NCBI GenBank assembly: GCA_902806565.1
Contig: CADCXA010000003.1
Location: 310,001-374,000, forward strand
DNA length: 64,000 nt
Direction of reading: 5' to 3'
DNA from: Hypoxylon rubiginosum
Lineage: Eukaryota; Ascomycota; Sordariomycetes; Xylariales; Hypoxylaceae
This document shows, in pieces, positions 22,473-34,092 of this stretch. The notes beneath the pieces are model-generated. The model ran no database searches and was not told the origin of the DNA. It saw only the letters and a program-made list of their open reading frames with translations. Numbering within the stretch: position 1 is the stretch's first letter; every line of letters starts with the position of its first letter. A program made the position numbers and the translations under genes.

Positions 22473-23304
22473 CGCGTTTCTGTCTGTCTATCGGAGATGA
22501 TGACGGAACAGGGATGGGATGAGAAGAGAAGGGATGCGGGTGCAGAAGTGGAAGTGGAAGTGGAATGTGGATGTACTACGTACGGGTGGTTAGTAGTACT
22601 AGGCTGCCGGGTCAGGTACAAATGCCGACAGCGAAATTAATAGGAGACTTTGAAAGTTCTTGTGTTGATCATTGGCATCGCTTTCTCTTCTGGCGTACAT
22701 GCATACATACATACATACATACCTACCTTCTTACTGCCTCGACGTAGAACGTAGGGATCGTGAATGGAACCATCTAGCCTACCTCGTTTTGAAATCCGAG
22801 ACGGGGTACTATTCTAACCTACGCATTGGCACGTAAGATATATGAATGACCTTGGTATGTCGGCAGGTAGGCAGGTTTCTATATCCGTGCCTCTAGTAAT
22901 CTATTAATGCGTGCGCCGTGTCTATTTCGTACAAACAAGGCGCCCGGAAGGGGAGATATCTGGTATCTGTGTATACAGGTATATGTACAAGCAGGCAGGC
23001 AGGCAAGGCCATACATGCTTTCGTTCTCCTACTTATCTCCTTGTTTATAATAAGGCAAGTAGTAGGGTTATGGGTATGGGTATGAGAATAGCCCAAGTCG
23101 TAATCTGTACGCCGGCCAGCCTCCATGTAGCACCAGCCCGCCGTATATCACACACACGCCATACCATGGTACACTATATCGTACAACCCCATCAAAATCC
23201 ATGTTTTAGGGGATAGGGGCTCATTATCTCGCGATTTAAAAAGTCACGTCAAGATCATCCATCAGCTATAGCTCTCCATACCTTAGGTAGGTAAATCGGT
23301 CGAT
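22473..23304. other. Intergenic stretch between convergent GGA and IF-2 genes
   Basis: 3' UTR DNA of two convergent genes. It holds a (CATA)n microsatellite at about 22701-22722 and GGCAGGCAGGCAAGG near 22990. No gene is seen. Confidence 0.6.
22701..22722. repeat. CATA microsatellite
   Basis: About five CATA units in the spacer downstream of the GGA gene, followed by CCTACCTTC. Confidence 0.8.
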
Positions 23305-26300
23305 TTACAAGCTCCGCTGTGTCCTGACCTCCTCGTAAGCCTGGATCTGGTCGCCGACCTCGAAGTCCTGGAACTCGTCGAAGCCGATGCCGCACTCGGT
23401 GCCCTTGCGCGCCTCCGTGATGTCGCGCTTGACGTGCTTCAGCGTCTCGAGTTTGCCTGCCGGGGACGGTATATATTAGCATATTTACCTAAGGTACCGT
23501 AATACGCATCACATAACACTAAAGATGAAACTGTGAAGGAAAGCGATGGAAAGAGATAAATAAGAGTAGAAAAGAGAAGAAGAAAGAAATAAAAACATAC
23601 CATCATAAACCTTCTCCCCGCCCCTATACACCCGGAACAAGTTGCCCCGCCCCACAAGCCCGTTCCGGACCCTGCACCCGGCGATGTTCCTGTACTGGCG
23701 GCCTTTAACGTTGATCGGGAAAACCTGCAGCACCTCGGCCTCGCCCAGCACCCGCGAGCTGACCTCGGGCGCCAGGTACGCGCTCAGGTTCTTCTTCACG
23801 TCGTCGACGAGATGATATATAACGTTATGATCCAGAATCGTCACCCCTTGCTCCTCGGCCATGCGCTTGATGTACCCCGGGGTCGTCGTCGCGAAGTTGA
23901 CGATGACCGACTTGGACGTCGCCGCGTGCTCCACGTCGAACTCGTGGATGGCGCCCGCCGTCGACCGCAGGATGCGCGGCCGCACCTCGTGGTTGCCGAG
24001 CTCGAGGATCGCCGCGCACACCGCCTCCACGGACCCGTGCAGGTCGCCCTTGACCACGAAGTTGACCATCCGCGTGCCGTTCTCCTCCTCGGGGAGGGGC
24101 GCCTCGTCCGGCGCGGTCGCGCCGCTTCCGGCCGCGCTGGCGGCCTTTTCGCGCGCGCGCTTCTCTTGGAGGGCCCGGCGCGCCTCCGAGATGATCTCCT
24201 GGGCGGCTGCGTCCTTTTCCCGCTCGGCAAGGCCCTCGCGGTATTCTACCGCGTCCTTGGCTCGGCCCTCGTCGGGAGCTTGTAGAACCTGGTCGCCGGC
24301 GGCGGGGAGGTCTTTCCACCCTAGAATCTCGACGGGGGTGCCTGGAGGCGCCTCGTCGATCTCGACACCGGCTTCGTTGCGAAGATGCCGAATCTTCGCC
24401 CACGTAAGACCCGCTGCAATGTAATCACCCGGCCGTAGAGTGCCTCGCTTGACAAGGACGGTGGCGGTCTTGCCAATTAGCTTGAGGCTGCTCTCGAGGA
24501 TCCAACCTTCTGCAGCGCCGTCGACTTCGGCTCGGTGGTCTAAGATCTCAGACAAGGTAAGAATGTTTTCTTCCAAGTCATCCATACCCTCGCCAGTTTT
24601 TCCGCTCACGCAGACGACTTGGACGTCGCCGCCGAAGTCTTCGATCTCGACCCCTTCTCGGGCAAGATCATGCTTGACCTGGTCTATACGCGCACCATCC
24701 TTGTCAATCTTGTTGATAGCCACGATCATCGGTACCTTCGCAGAGCGTGCGTGCTTGATAGCCTCAATAGTCTGAGGCTTCACGCTGTCGTCCGCCGCCA
24801 CTACTAAGACGACTATGTCTGTCACGTAGGCGCCTCGCTGCCGCATTGTGAGGAAGGCAGCGTGCCCAGGGGTATCCAGGAAAGTGATCTGTTTACCGGA
24901 AGAGAGCTTCACGGAAAACGCACCAATGCGCTGTGTAATTCCACCGTGCTCTTGAGCTGCGATGGACGATTCGCGCAGATAATCAAGTAGTGTAGTTTTT
25001 CCGTGATCGACATGGCCCATGATAGTCACTACCGGAGGCCGTTCCGGGAGGCTCGTTAAATCTTCAGGCGGCGGGCGAGGCTTGAGATCACGGTCCACGC
25101 CGGCTTCCACTGTCGGCTCGAAACCATACTCCTGCGCCACAAGTGCGGCCGTTTCCCCAGCCATAAGGCTATCTAGACTTACGCCCTCAAAGCCTAGCTC
25201 GCCGAGTTGAGTTAGGAATTTGCTAGGCTGCACTTTCAATGCCTCAGCCAGTGCTGTGATACTAATCAACTCCGGCAGCAAGATTGATTGGGGTGCGGTT
25301 CTATCGGACTCGCGCTGCGCTTTGCGCTGCGCCTTCAGCCGGCGCTTCTCTTGGTACTCATCATAATCAAAGCCTCCTTCGTCGTCGTTATTATATCTCG
25401 ACCCCCATCCTGAACGCTTACCACGGCCACCACCACCGCGCCCTTCAAACCGATCTACCCTCCTGCTACGATCTCGGTCTCGACTCCGGTCCTGGGAAAA
25501 ACTCGTTTGGCCCTGCCCATAGGTTCCAAACGCCGTCTCGGGTAGGACCTGGGCTGTCTTGGAAAGGTCTCCGGTCGAGGATCGTTGTGGCTGGTCCGTT
25601 CTTCGGTACTCAGGTTTCTTGTCAAATTCTTTCCCCCAATCATTTAAGCCCTGTGAATTCGGTGGCGGTGTGACGCTTCCCCTTATAGCAGCCCAGGGAT
25701 CTTTCGTGCCAGATGTTTTGCCAGATTGTTCTAAAGCTCGTGCTGGTCTATTCGTGCTTTGAGCAGTACCACGCATAGCAGCCCAGAAGTCTTCGCTATT
25801 AGACTCCTTAGCTGACTGTTTTCTCGCCAATAACCCCCAATCCGATTTTTCATTGGAAACTCGGGATGAGTCTATTTTGTTGTCCAAATTAGCTCGAGGC
25901 TGTGAACCATAACCACCAATTGGATAATTTGAATCCGATACCCTACGCACCAACGATTGAGATGCGAAGTCATTGAAGCTCATAGGGTATTTGTCATTGG
26001 TTAAGCGCGGCTTACTAGCAACCTCCCTTGGAGCTTTGGCCAACGACCGGTCTACGAAACCTGTCGGGCCACCAGGGGTGTTGCTTCTATCGTTCCCTTC
26101 GAACGATGTCCTTAGCAGGCTACTCCTCTCAAACGGCTTCCTTAGCACGTCGTTCCTTTTAAACAGTTTATTTAGCTGGTCGTTCGTATCGAATGGTTTC
26201 CTTAGCTGGCTGTTCTCCTCGGACAGTTTCCTTGGCTGATCGTTCCTTTCGAACGGTTTCCTTGGCTGGTTACCCCGTCCATTTGATGTCTCAGGGCCGG

Positions 26301-26869
26301 GCCGGTTCTCAAACTGTATTCTCAGAGGAGAAATGCCCCCAATCTCTCCTGAATTTATTCCTAGAGGGACAGGCCTCCTAGAGGGCCGCCCTTCGCGAGT
26401 TTTGCTATTTCTTTGAGGCCGAGGTTGGTCGTTTTGGAGCATCATGCCATCCCTGCGTAAGCTCTCCTCGACCTCCTGCTGCCTTTCCGCATTCCACACA
26501 TATCGGGCTTGTAGGCCGTTGTCGGCGGGTTTGGATTTCGGAGGGTCGGGGGCTTGTCGCTCAGCCTGCTGTTTCTCGAGCAATTGCTTGTGCGCGAGGG
26601 TCTCGTGCTCGTTTAAGAAATCATCCTGCTTCAACCACGGCGAGGACTTGGAACCACCCCAGCTACCCCATCCGTTGTCATCGGCGAGATTCTTTGTGCT
26701 TGAAAACTGTCGCCTCCGTGGTGTGGAAAGCTGCAGCGAGAGGCGATGTCGGCAGAATGCGCATATCGAAGAGGTCTCCCGCTGTGCAAGTTTATCAGTT
26801 ATGCGCGACCAGAAGTACCAGCTCTTGTAGCACAGGCAAACTAACCTTTGATATCCTCGCTCTCAGCAT
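23305..26869 (-). CDS. Mitochondrial translation initiation factor IF-2
   Basis: Three exons: 26846-26869 (MLRARISK), 23601-26781 and 23305-23456, giving 1118 aa. The basic start fits a mitochondrial presequence. A CxxC pair (SICAFCRHR) follows at residues 14-17. Residues about 60-510 are low complexity and include six tandem decapeptides (180-239). The IF2-N domain is near 512-557. The G domain has G1 GHVDHGKT (597-604), G3 DTPGH (644-648), G4 NKID (698-701) and G5 CVSGKTG. Domains II-IV follow, ending LETLKHVKRDITEARKGTEC and QIQAYEEVRTQRSL. The protein positions initiator tRNA on the mitochondrial small ribosomal subunit. The yeast gene is IFM1, whose product is much shorter (about 680 aa). 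The extra length is the N-terminal disordered part. The 24-nt first exon is inferred from frame and splice sites. Confidence 0.93.
26089..26268 (-). repeat. In-frame 30-bp tandem repeat, six units
   Basis: Encodes six consecutive 10-residue units in the IF-2 N-terminal region. The consensus is QLRKPFERND, with variants such as QPRKLSEENS, QLNKLFKRND and LLRTSFEGND. Unit lengths are identical, so frame is kept. Confidence 0.9.
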
Positions 26870-27303
26870 AATGACAGCAATCGCTTCAAATCGTTGCGTG
26901 ACATCTGAAGCTGTAACAATTCGTAGAGTCTGTGTCTTGTCTTAAGCAGTTAGCGGGTTGAGGTAAAAAAAATTCAGTATCGCGACGCCGCAAGTCAAAT
27001 CGTCTAGGTACCAAAAATCATTTGAATCCCGGAAGATTGAAAAATTCAGTGGGGCAGGTGGGGTGTTCGGGACTCTGCTGCCATGATCCTAGCCATCTAG
27101 CGGCTGCAGCTAAGCCACCTGGCCACGTACCTAATCTGGTAGTCTAGAAGTTCAGGGGCAAGGGGTAGCTTCAGCCACATCCCTCTTCATCTCGAAATTT
27201 TACTAGCATTGAACCCCCTTCCTTCTTGACAGACTAATATTTAAAGTCTCCTCTACTTGATTCCTATTCTACAAATTTTACAAATTCTACAACTGGCATC
27301 GTC
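26870..27303. other. Divergent promoter region IF-2 / membrane protein
   Basis: 434 bp between outward-facing starts. TATTTAAA lies near 27238-27245, about 60 bp before the plus-strand ATG, and may serve as its TATA element. No other feature is seen. Confidence 0.5.
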
Positions 27304-28347
27304 ATGGCCCGCCAGAGGGTTCCGGGAAAATCGGCGCCCGCCAAGGTGAAGAAAGACGGCGGGCCGCCCGCGCCCTTCAAGCGGCCCCCGGAGGTCCTGC
27401 GGCCGCTCGTCGACACGCTCGACGAGAAGCATGTGTACGTCGCGCACGTCGACAACAAGCCGCGGGACTTCAAGCGCAAGATATTCGCCGTCCCGGTCCT
27501 GATGAACCTCGGGCTGGCCGCGCTGTTCGCCTACCGCGCGTACTACATCCTGCCGTACTACCTGCACATCTTCGCCTCCGTCCTGGGCTACCCCAACGAC
27601 ACCACCATGGTCGTCGACGAGATGGACTGGTCCGAGATCGTGCCCGAGGTCGCCAAGCGCGCCTTCTCGTTCATGCTAGACTTTTTGCTCGCCGTCTTCC
27701 TCTGGCCGTGGCCCGTGGACTTCTGCCTGGCCCAGGAGCACGGGAGCCCCGTCGTATGGCGGTGGTCCGTCGGGTTCCGGGACCGCGAGATCGTGGTGCG
27801 GCGGAGCCGGAAGTGGAACGATACCAAGGGGGACGTCGTCAATGACGCCGGCGCCAAAAGCCTCTTCATGTCGCGGATCAGCGCGGCGACGGCGCCCACG
27901 CTCGTCGGCGAGAAGACGGGCTACCTGCTCATGAACGCCGACTGGGACCTGGACTGGGCGGCCATGGTCGACGCGCACACCATGGTGGACAAGAAGATGG
28001 CCGCGATCGAGGCCTTCAAGATGGTGGTCCTGTTCTTCCACGAGGAGTTCGGCTGGCTCTGCGTCGACATGAAGCTCGGCGAGGGCGGCGAGGAGGACGA
28101 GAGGAGGCGCCAGGTCTTCGCCTTCAGGGACGCCCTCGCCGCTGTCGGGAAGGAAGACTTGTTCTTCCGCTGGATCGAAGTTGTCGAGTTCGAGTCGACG
28201 CAACCCGGCGGTTTCACGGTTGAGAAGCAAGAAACGGTCGCGAAGCAGATTAGAGACATGTTTGATAAGCAGGGTATCAATTTTGACGAATTCTGGAAGG
28301 AGAGCGTCGGGGAGGGTATACCCTCGGGCGTTTCTAGTTCTCTTTAA
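27304..28347 (+). CDS. Conserved-looking membrane-associated protein of unknown function
   Basis: Intronless, 347 aa, GC-rich with strong codon bias, so clearly coding. The basic Pro-rich N-terminus (MARQRVPGKSAPAKVKK) is followed by a hydrophobic segment VLMNLGLAALFAYRAYYILPYYLHIF (about 62-97). A second segment is FSFMLDFLLAVFLWPWPVDF (about 120-141). The C-terminal half is soluble and mixed alpha/beta (WRWSVGFRDREIVVRRSRKW, EEFGWLCVDMKLGEGGEED, FFRWIEVVEFES). I know of no named domain with these features. Two membrane passes with a cytosolic or lumenal C-terminal domain is inference. ER or another endomembrane is plausible but not shown. It diverges from the mitochondrial IF-2 gene. Confidence 0.85.
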   Translation: MARQRVPGKSAPAKVKKDGGPPAPFKRPPEVLRPLVDTLDEKHVYVAHVDNKPRDFKRKIFAVPVLMNLGLAALFAYRAYYILPYYLHIFASVLGYPNDTTMVVDEMDWSEIVPEVAKRAFSFMLDFLLAVFLWPWPVDFCLAQEHGSPVVWRWSVGFRDREIVVRRSRKWNDTKGDVVNDAGAKSLFMSRISAATAPTLVGEKTGYLLMNADWDLDWAAMVDAHTMVDKKMAAIEAFKMVVLFFHEEFGWLCVDMKLGEGGEEDERRRQVFAFRDALAAVGKEDLFFRWIEVVEFESTQPGGFTVEKQETVAKQIRDMFDKQGINFDEFWKESVGEGIPSGVSSSL

Positions 28348-28720
28348 CTCGGGTTGTATTAAATAAGCGTGGGCAGAAAAAGAATATTATAGATTTGTAC
28401 CATTCAAGTGCTTGTGGAATAGACCAAGGTAGAGTGTATCGCTTATGTCGTCGGGTTCTGAAACCTATAGGACAGGCAAATGGAATATATAGATACCTAC
28501 GTAGTAGTAATCACATCAAAGATCACCATAAACACTGCATCGTACAACCAACCCATTTAGGAGGCTTGGTATTTGTATCCATGTCACAAAATCAAGGCCA
28601 TGATCTGCGAAGCCATTCAAAGCTTTCTCATTGAAATGCAACGGGACTAGTCCCCATATTCTGGCAGCTATGCAGAATGCTATGCGTGAAGCAACTAGTA
28701 TGAAAGAAACGAGCTCAAGT
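28348..28720. other. Spacer between convergent genes
   Basis: 373 bp of 3' UTR-type DNA between two convergent genes. No gene or RNA is seen. Confidence 0.5.
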
Positions 28721-29591
28721 TCATTTACTGGATTTTCCCTTCTTCGCAGGCTTACCCATAGCCGCCTCACGCTTCTTCGATTCCTTGGCGTCGATCTCGG
28801 CCTTTCGCGCCGCCTCGTGGGCTTCTCTCTCCTCTTTCTCAGCCTAGATTAGAATGTTAGCATACCTATGTCTGCGCATCAGACGGGATAGACAATAACA
28901 AACCTGTTTTCTCGCAGTTTCGGCTTCTCGCTTCTCTCGGATGAGCTTCAGGCGGGCCAGGTCGGCCTTGGCCTCGTCGGTCTTGCCAGCCTCATGTAGC
29001 TTGCGGTATCTCTCCTTAGCCTGCAGAGCCTCCATGGACTCACGCTCCTTTCGGCTCATGGCCACGTTCTTGACACCCTCGGTCACCTCCTCGACAGGGT
29101 CAGGTTGAGCCTTGGTCATGTTTCGCGCAGCCTTGGAGTGATTGGGGTTGACGGGCATGTCTTCATCCTCTTCGGATTCGGAATCACTGGGCATGTCGCC
29201 AACCTGGACGGTCTTGTTCTTCTTCGCGATGGCTGCCTCCTTCTGGGCTTTCTTGGCCTGTTTTCGCTCGTCTCTGGTTAGCTCGCCCGTCTGCTGGGAA
29301 GGGCCGGCATCCGAGTCCTCCTCGGAGGATTCCTCGGAGGAGTCCTCTTCGTCGTCATCGTCAGATTTCTTTTCGGCATTTGCGTTCCACATGCTGATCT
29401 CGTTGCCATCTGCGTCGAGGGGTCGTAGGTCACGAGAGAAGTGTTTTCCACCTAGTAGGGCAGTAATTTTAGCTGTTTGGAACTGAAAATACAAGATAAA
29501 TTTTTTATTAGGACTTACCACCACGGGTGAACTTCCTGAACTTGCCTCCGCGGCCTCGGGAGTTGGCACCTGGTGCTCCGCGTCCAGACAT
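28721..29591 (-). CDS. PP28-domain phosphoprotein (28 kDa heat- and acid-stable phosphoprotein, PDAP1-like)
   Basis: Three exons, 29519-29591, 28904-29451 and 28721-28843, give 247 aa. The start is the Gly/Arg-rich [20 protein letters not shown], followed by [21 protein letters not shown] very acidic Ser/Glu tract ([18 protein letters not shown]) is a natural casein-kinase-2 target. The PP28 domain covers about 130-230 ([45 protein letters not shown]). The end is Lys-rich ([10 protein letters not shown]). Human PDAP1 is a casein-kinase substrate linked to growth factor signalling and RNA-associated roles. The fungal role is not established. Introns are 67 and 60 nt. The protein is charged throughout with no membrane segment. 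Confidence 0.92.
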
Positions 29592-29956
29592 GATGATCTG
29601 TACTGAAGGCTGTGACAAGAGGGGTGGTGAATGGAGGGGTAGCTAATGGGGGAAAACCACGAAGTCAAGCTTCAACTACGACGTAGAAAGAAACAGGCTT
29701 TTGATGTTGTTTTCGCGGAATGTAGAAAGAATGAACAATCCAATTCACTTATGACGGTGACAAAAGAAAGCCAGGGCTCGAGATGAAAAGTACCTAAGGT
29801 AGGTAAATATTCGAGTCAAACAAACTTGAAAGAGGGGCAAACCAGACGACGTGGTGCTCTGAAGGAGACGATAAGGTCGATTAGCGCTTGTTATTTGCTG
29901 CATGAAGGAGTCAGAACTGGTCAGAGTCAGAGATCAGACCCTGACAGCATAGGCTT

Positions 29957-29990
29957 GAATGGCCTGAATGGCCTGAATGGCCTGAATGGC
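29957..29990. repeat. 9-bp tandem repeat (GAATGGCCT)n
   Basis: Nearly four perfect units upstream of the PP28 gene. Read in one frame it would give repeated Gly-Leu-Asn, but no gene is supported. Confidence 0.85.
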
Positions 29991-32900
29991 GGGGTAATCG
30001 AGGGGCGCTACGTTACCTGATGAATACCGTGTCTATCATTGGACAGAACCTCTGCTGGCTTTACCCTGTTTGTACTAGCCCTTACCCACTTGCCACTTTA
30101 GCGCCGTCGGGCTCCTGTACATAAAGCTAAGTACTTGTCAAGGTCATTCCCCAAAGAATTTAGCAGTTATTTAGCGCGTATATCGCCTAAAAGGTATGCT
30201 AATACTTTATGCTTACAGTGATGAATTTTACAGACAGATACCTGAGCATTGGGTACCTACCCAAACAAATGTGGTTTGACAACATCGGACGGCCAGCGGA
30301 GATACTGTTATGCCGGTTCACGCGTTCCCCACCGCGTCCAATCTTTTTCCTAAGTCAAATTTTTTCTGGAACGACCCTTCTTCTTTCTTTTCCTTTTCTT
30401 CCTCACATAAAACTATAATCCTTCATATTCACTCTGGCTTTCGTCACTCTTCGGAGTCTCAATGGCAGGTCTTGGAGGGGAAATTGGAGGAAAGAGGAAT
30501 TTATTTCGGTCCCTTACCCTCTGGCCCGTTGTGGTTCCTTTGGAGCTGCCGTTGGGTACCAGAGAAATTTTTGTATCGATACATCCTAACGACACCATCT
30601 TGCATTTTGTGTCATCTTTAGGGATGACTTCGAGCCGCCTTCATGCTTACGTAGGCTCTTATTGACCGCAGTCATGTGAGTGCTAAGTGCAGGAGCTGTG
30701 GCAATATCTTCAGCCTGCTACTAGGTTGAGTCATCGCCTCGTTTCGCAAATTGCAGTTAGATGAGATGACATGGGTACACTCCAACTCTTCTGATCTGTA
30801 TCCATGTTGTAGTTTGCCATATAAATGACAACCATAGCTAACTTCAGGGTAATGGCTTATGCTCCCAGCTTCAGATATTCCTGACTTCGCCCAACTAAAG
30901 TCGTACCCATGTTTGGTCTCCAATCCATCCTAAGTAGGTGTCACGAGGCCAGCCGTATGATAAGGTAGCAATCATGTTGCGCGAAGAGCTATAAACCTAA
31001 CCGTAGCTCTGGGTATATATAGAGGAACTACGAACAGAGGAGCATTCCGTATCCCTTGTCTCCTTATTAGTCTGTCCTAACTCCCGGTAGGCCTGCGTGA
31101 CTACCCAGGTGGCTAAGGGCCAAGGCTCTGACAATAGGTACCTAGGCAGGTAGACATACGCAGCCAGTTACTCGTCTTAAACCCACTCTTCTCTCTCCAG
31201 TAGAGATACTTAGTATTAGATATCAATGGGAAACTAGCGCTAGTCTAAAGTACTGCTTCGACTTCACAGCAACTTAGAGCACTACAAAGTTGAACAGTGT
31301 CAGCTTCAACTTCCTGCCCCTCCAAGGTTATCAAGTGATGGGATTTATCCATGTTGCATTCGTGGTATGTCATTCCCCTTAAGCAAATAATTCCGCCTTG
31401 CTGAGCAGTCTACCATGACGTAGCTATCAAATTATCAAATTACACGGACATGATCTATCCAAGACAACTCCTTATAAGGCTCAACCCATCCATCTCTGAA
31501 TCCAAACGTTCCGTACGAGCAACATTAACACGTCAACTTATTAACATAAAACCAAGCATTTTCTAACCGTACTTCCTACTGGCAATCCGTCCAACGTCCA
31601 CCAAGCACGTAGACATCAGTAAGAGCATGTAGCTTCATGGCTCAAATGAAGTAAGCAACATAACTAGCAAGGTGGATACTAGATATTCTAAATAACACCT
31701 AATAGTCTCCGGCTGACAGCTTCAAAATCCCCTATGGAAACAAACCTTTGGTAGCGTTCTCCGTAAGTCTAACTTGAATATGTGTATAAAGCTAGATTTA
31801 TTTGGTGAGCCTGTCAGTCAGGATGTCACGGTGACTACCTAGCATTTATACTAGTAGCCCTCTGTAATTGTGTCAAGAGTTCCTTGCGCGAAAACATCGC
31901 TGCAATTACATCTGTTGGTTGGCGCTGTAACAACTAGGTTAGATAAGTTCACATAGGCATCCAAGGACTAAAAGTCTGTGGGATGAATATACCCAAGTGC
32001 AACAACTGTAGAGAAATATTTGCTTACAGCAACCCAGATATGCTTTTCTTGAGTATATTTCCAAGTCATTAAGGCCTCTGTTGGAACCTTGTCCCCATCG
32101 AAGTAAATGTATTGCCAGTGCTCTAGCATTTCGGCCCTTGACCCCGTAGACGGGAGGTAGTAGTGTTGGTCCAGATAAGGGGGTTAGGTTCTGAAAACGA
32201 AGGGCATCATTGCCAATGTATATAGGTAACTCTTTGCAGTTAAGAACAAACCTCCTCACGCAACAATGTCGTCGTTTCCACGCCCTTAATTTCTACATCG
32301 TGACATGTACTCGATTAACTCCCTAAGCAGATATGGGCAAAACACCCAACTCTGCATAATGTACTGTATAGGTTCCCATCAAAGGGGTCGGGGATCGAAG
32401 GCCAGAGCCCTTACAATGCATTGGAGGTCTAGCGGGTAGTTTATAGGTATATGCGAGATGTTGACGAGTGAGCTGCTCAGAGGAAGCATAGAGGCAGTTA
32501 GCTCCGTATAAGAGCAGGATAAGGAGCCGGAAGTCCCGTCATACATGGATGACTACAGATAAGTTAAGTGTCAAGAGATCCAGCGATTCGGCGTCTAATT
32601 CGCTGGGAACGGTTGGGCTGTCAGGCCGGGTAGGAAGTGTCAGGACTTAGGTCTTGTTACACAAACCTAGCCCTTACTATCCGGGAGGTATCGTGGCCCC
32701 TGGGATGGCGGTATTGGGTGCTTGTGCCACCAGGGGTATCGGAGGCGGATACGACTGGTTCCCTTATCCGACGGGCTTCTTTGTCTGGTATTCCTGTATA
32801 TACGAAGGCATTCGTACCTAGCTGTTAGGTCCATAGCTCCTTGTGAAACAACGTCGTAGTTTCCCCTATCGCTTAGACGGTCTCGTGACAGGAAGTGAGA

Positions 32901-33269
32901 TAAGAGCATAGAAGGCTCTTCCTGAACGTTCATCCGCATTCCTCAACGGCTAGGTTCAGACATACTCTGGCGAGATCTCTATTCTCGCACATAAAGGTTT
33001 GTAGCGTGGCATTAAGGATGAAGATTCGTTAGCCATGTACGTGTAATAGCAAATCGCGTCCTTTGTAGAGCCTTAGCCACGTCCGTGAAAGACCCCCTGA
33101 AGTGTACCACGGAGGGCCGCATCAGTACCAATATTGATTCACGGTGAACGTATCAAAATACCTCTGCGGATAACGTCTACCCCTCGTTTATGTTCATCTT
33201 CGCCCCCGGATACCTCTCCCCTAAGATGGACTAATAATTACCAATAGTAGTCTGCAATTCTAACAACCT

Positions 33270-33352
33270 CCGCGGTGCAGTGGTATCACTGCGAGAGGCA
33301 AGCACCTAAAGTGAGTTCCCTAACTCTTGGGTTCGATTCTTGGGATGAGCGA
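33270..33352 (+). tRNA. tRNA-like sequence with A and B boxes (degenerate tRNA or SINE head)
   Basis: GGTGCAGTGGTATCACTGC resembles an A box with a D arm (GTG pairs with CAC). GGGTTCGATTCTTGG is a B box and T loop about 50 nt on. The T stem pairs mostly through G-T wobbles. I could not form a normal anticodon stem or a good acceptor stem. This fits a point-mutated tRNA or a tRNA-derived SINE better than a working tRNA. Confidence 0.3.
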
Positions 33353-34092
33353 ATTTGTAGCTAGGGATGATGACCTAAACAAATAATAATAGTGCGGCAG
33401 CATACCTACCAACAGTCTGGCATGACTCTGGTACCTGATGATCCATCTTAAGAGATCTGACCTAGCTACAAGCTCAGTATTTTTTTTTAAGAACGGCCCG
33501 TCCCTAAGCAACTATAAACATATTCAGTATGGGTTTTTCCCCTTTTCCTTTTTTCCTCCAAGCTTGTATCTCATGTTTTCTGTCGTTTCCTCGTCTGGGT
33601 TTTCCCTTCTTTCACTTAATACATACACTCCTCTACAATATATCGCATCTGTGCCGTCTCCCTATCATCAGAACCGATTCCGTAAGAATAGGGGGACTTG
33701 GTGGTGGTGATGGGTATCACGTGCTGCATTATGCATAACTGCATAATTGTATACGCATCTTATTCGTTTAGTAAGCATATCATGGAATCTTCTGTACGTT
33801 GCTCGCAGTCCAGCTTTGTTTGTCTCTCTTCAGCTGTGCCTAACACATAAAAAGGGATTCCCCAACGCACTACGCCAACTCATCACGGCCATCCATCCCC
33901 ATTATATGCTCCTCTAGAGCTAGATCCTAAGGCTATTTAACGAGTGGCGAATCTTTAAAATTTCGCCTTTTTTTCAAACTTGCCTCTCGTTATCTTGAGT
34001 TCGCCAACACCACTTCTACATCGGCGCTTCCCAAGCATAACAACATACAAGGGCCGAAATACAAATACATATACAAATACAAAATATCAAAA

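Larger units (their letters stand above)
29592..34092. other. 4.5 kb gene-poor stretch
   Basis: No gene with convincing protein content. A 9-bp tandem repeat (GAATGGCCT, about four copies) lies at 29957-29990. A strong TATATATA core lies near 31013-31022 with no clear gene after it. A 67-codon frame at 30462-30665 and other short frames lack family resemblance. A tRNA-like element lies near 33270-33352. The right end, from about 33900, is the thioredoxin promoter and an ACAAATACA-rich leader. Confidence 0.5.

Noticed and set aside
23825..24424. Long frames overlapping the IF-2 gene in other phases and on the plus strand
   Set aside because: They are GC-rich shadows (Arg/Ala/Pro-rich composition) of the IF-2 coding exon, which has clear GTPase motifs.
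30462..30665. 67-codon frame MAGLGGEIGGKR after a pyrimidine leader
   Set aside because: No family resemblance, no splice continuation, and nothing else supports a gene; kept only as a note in the gap description.
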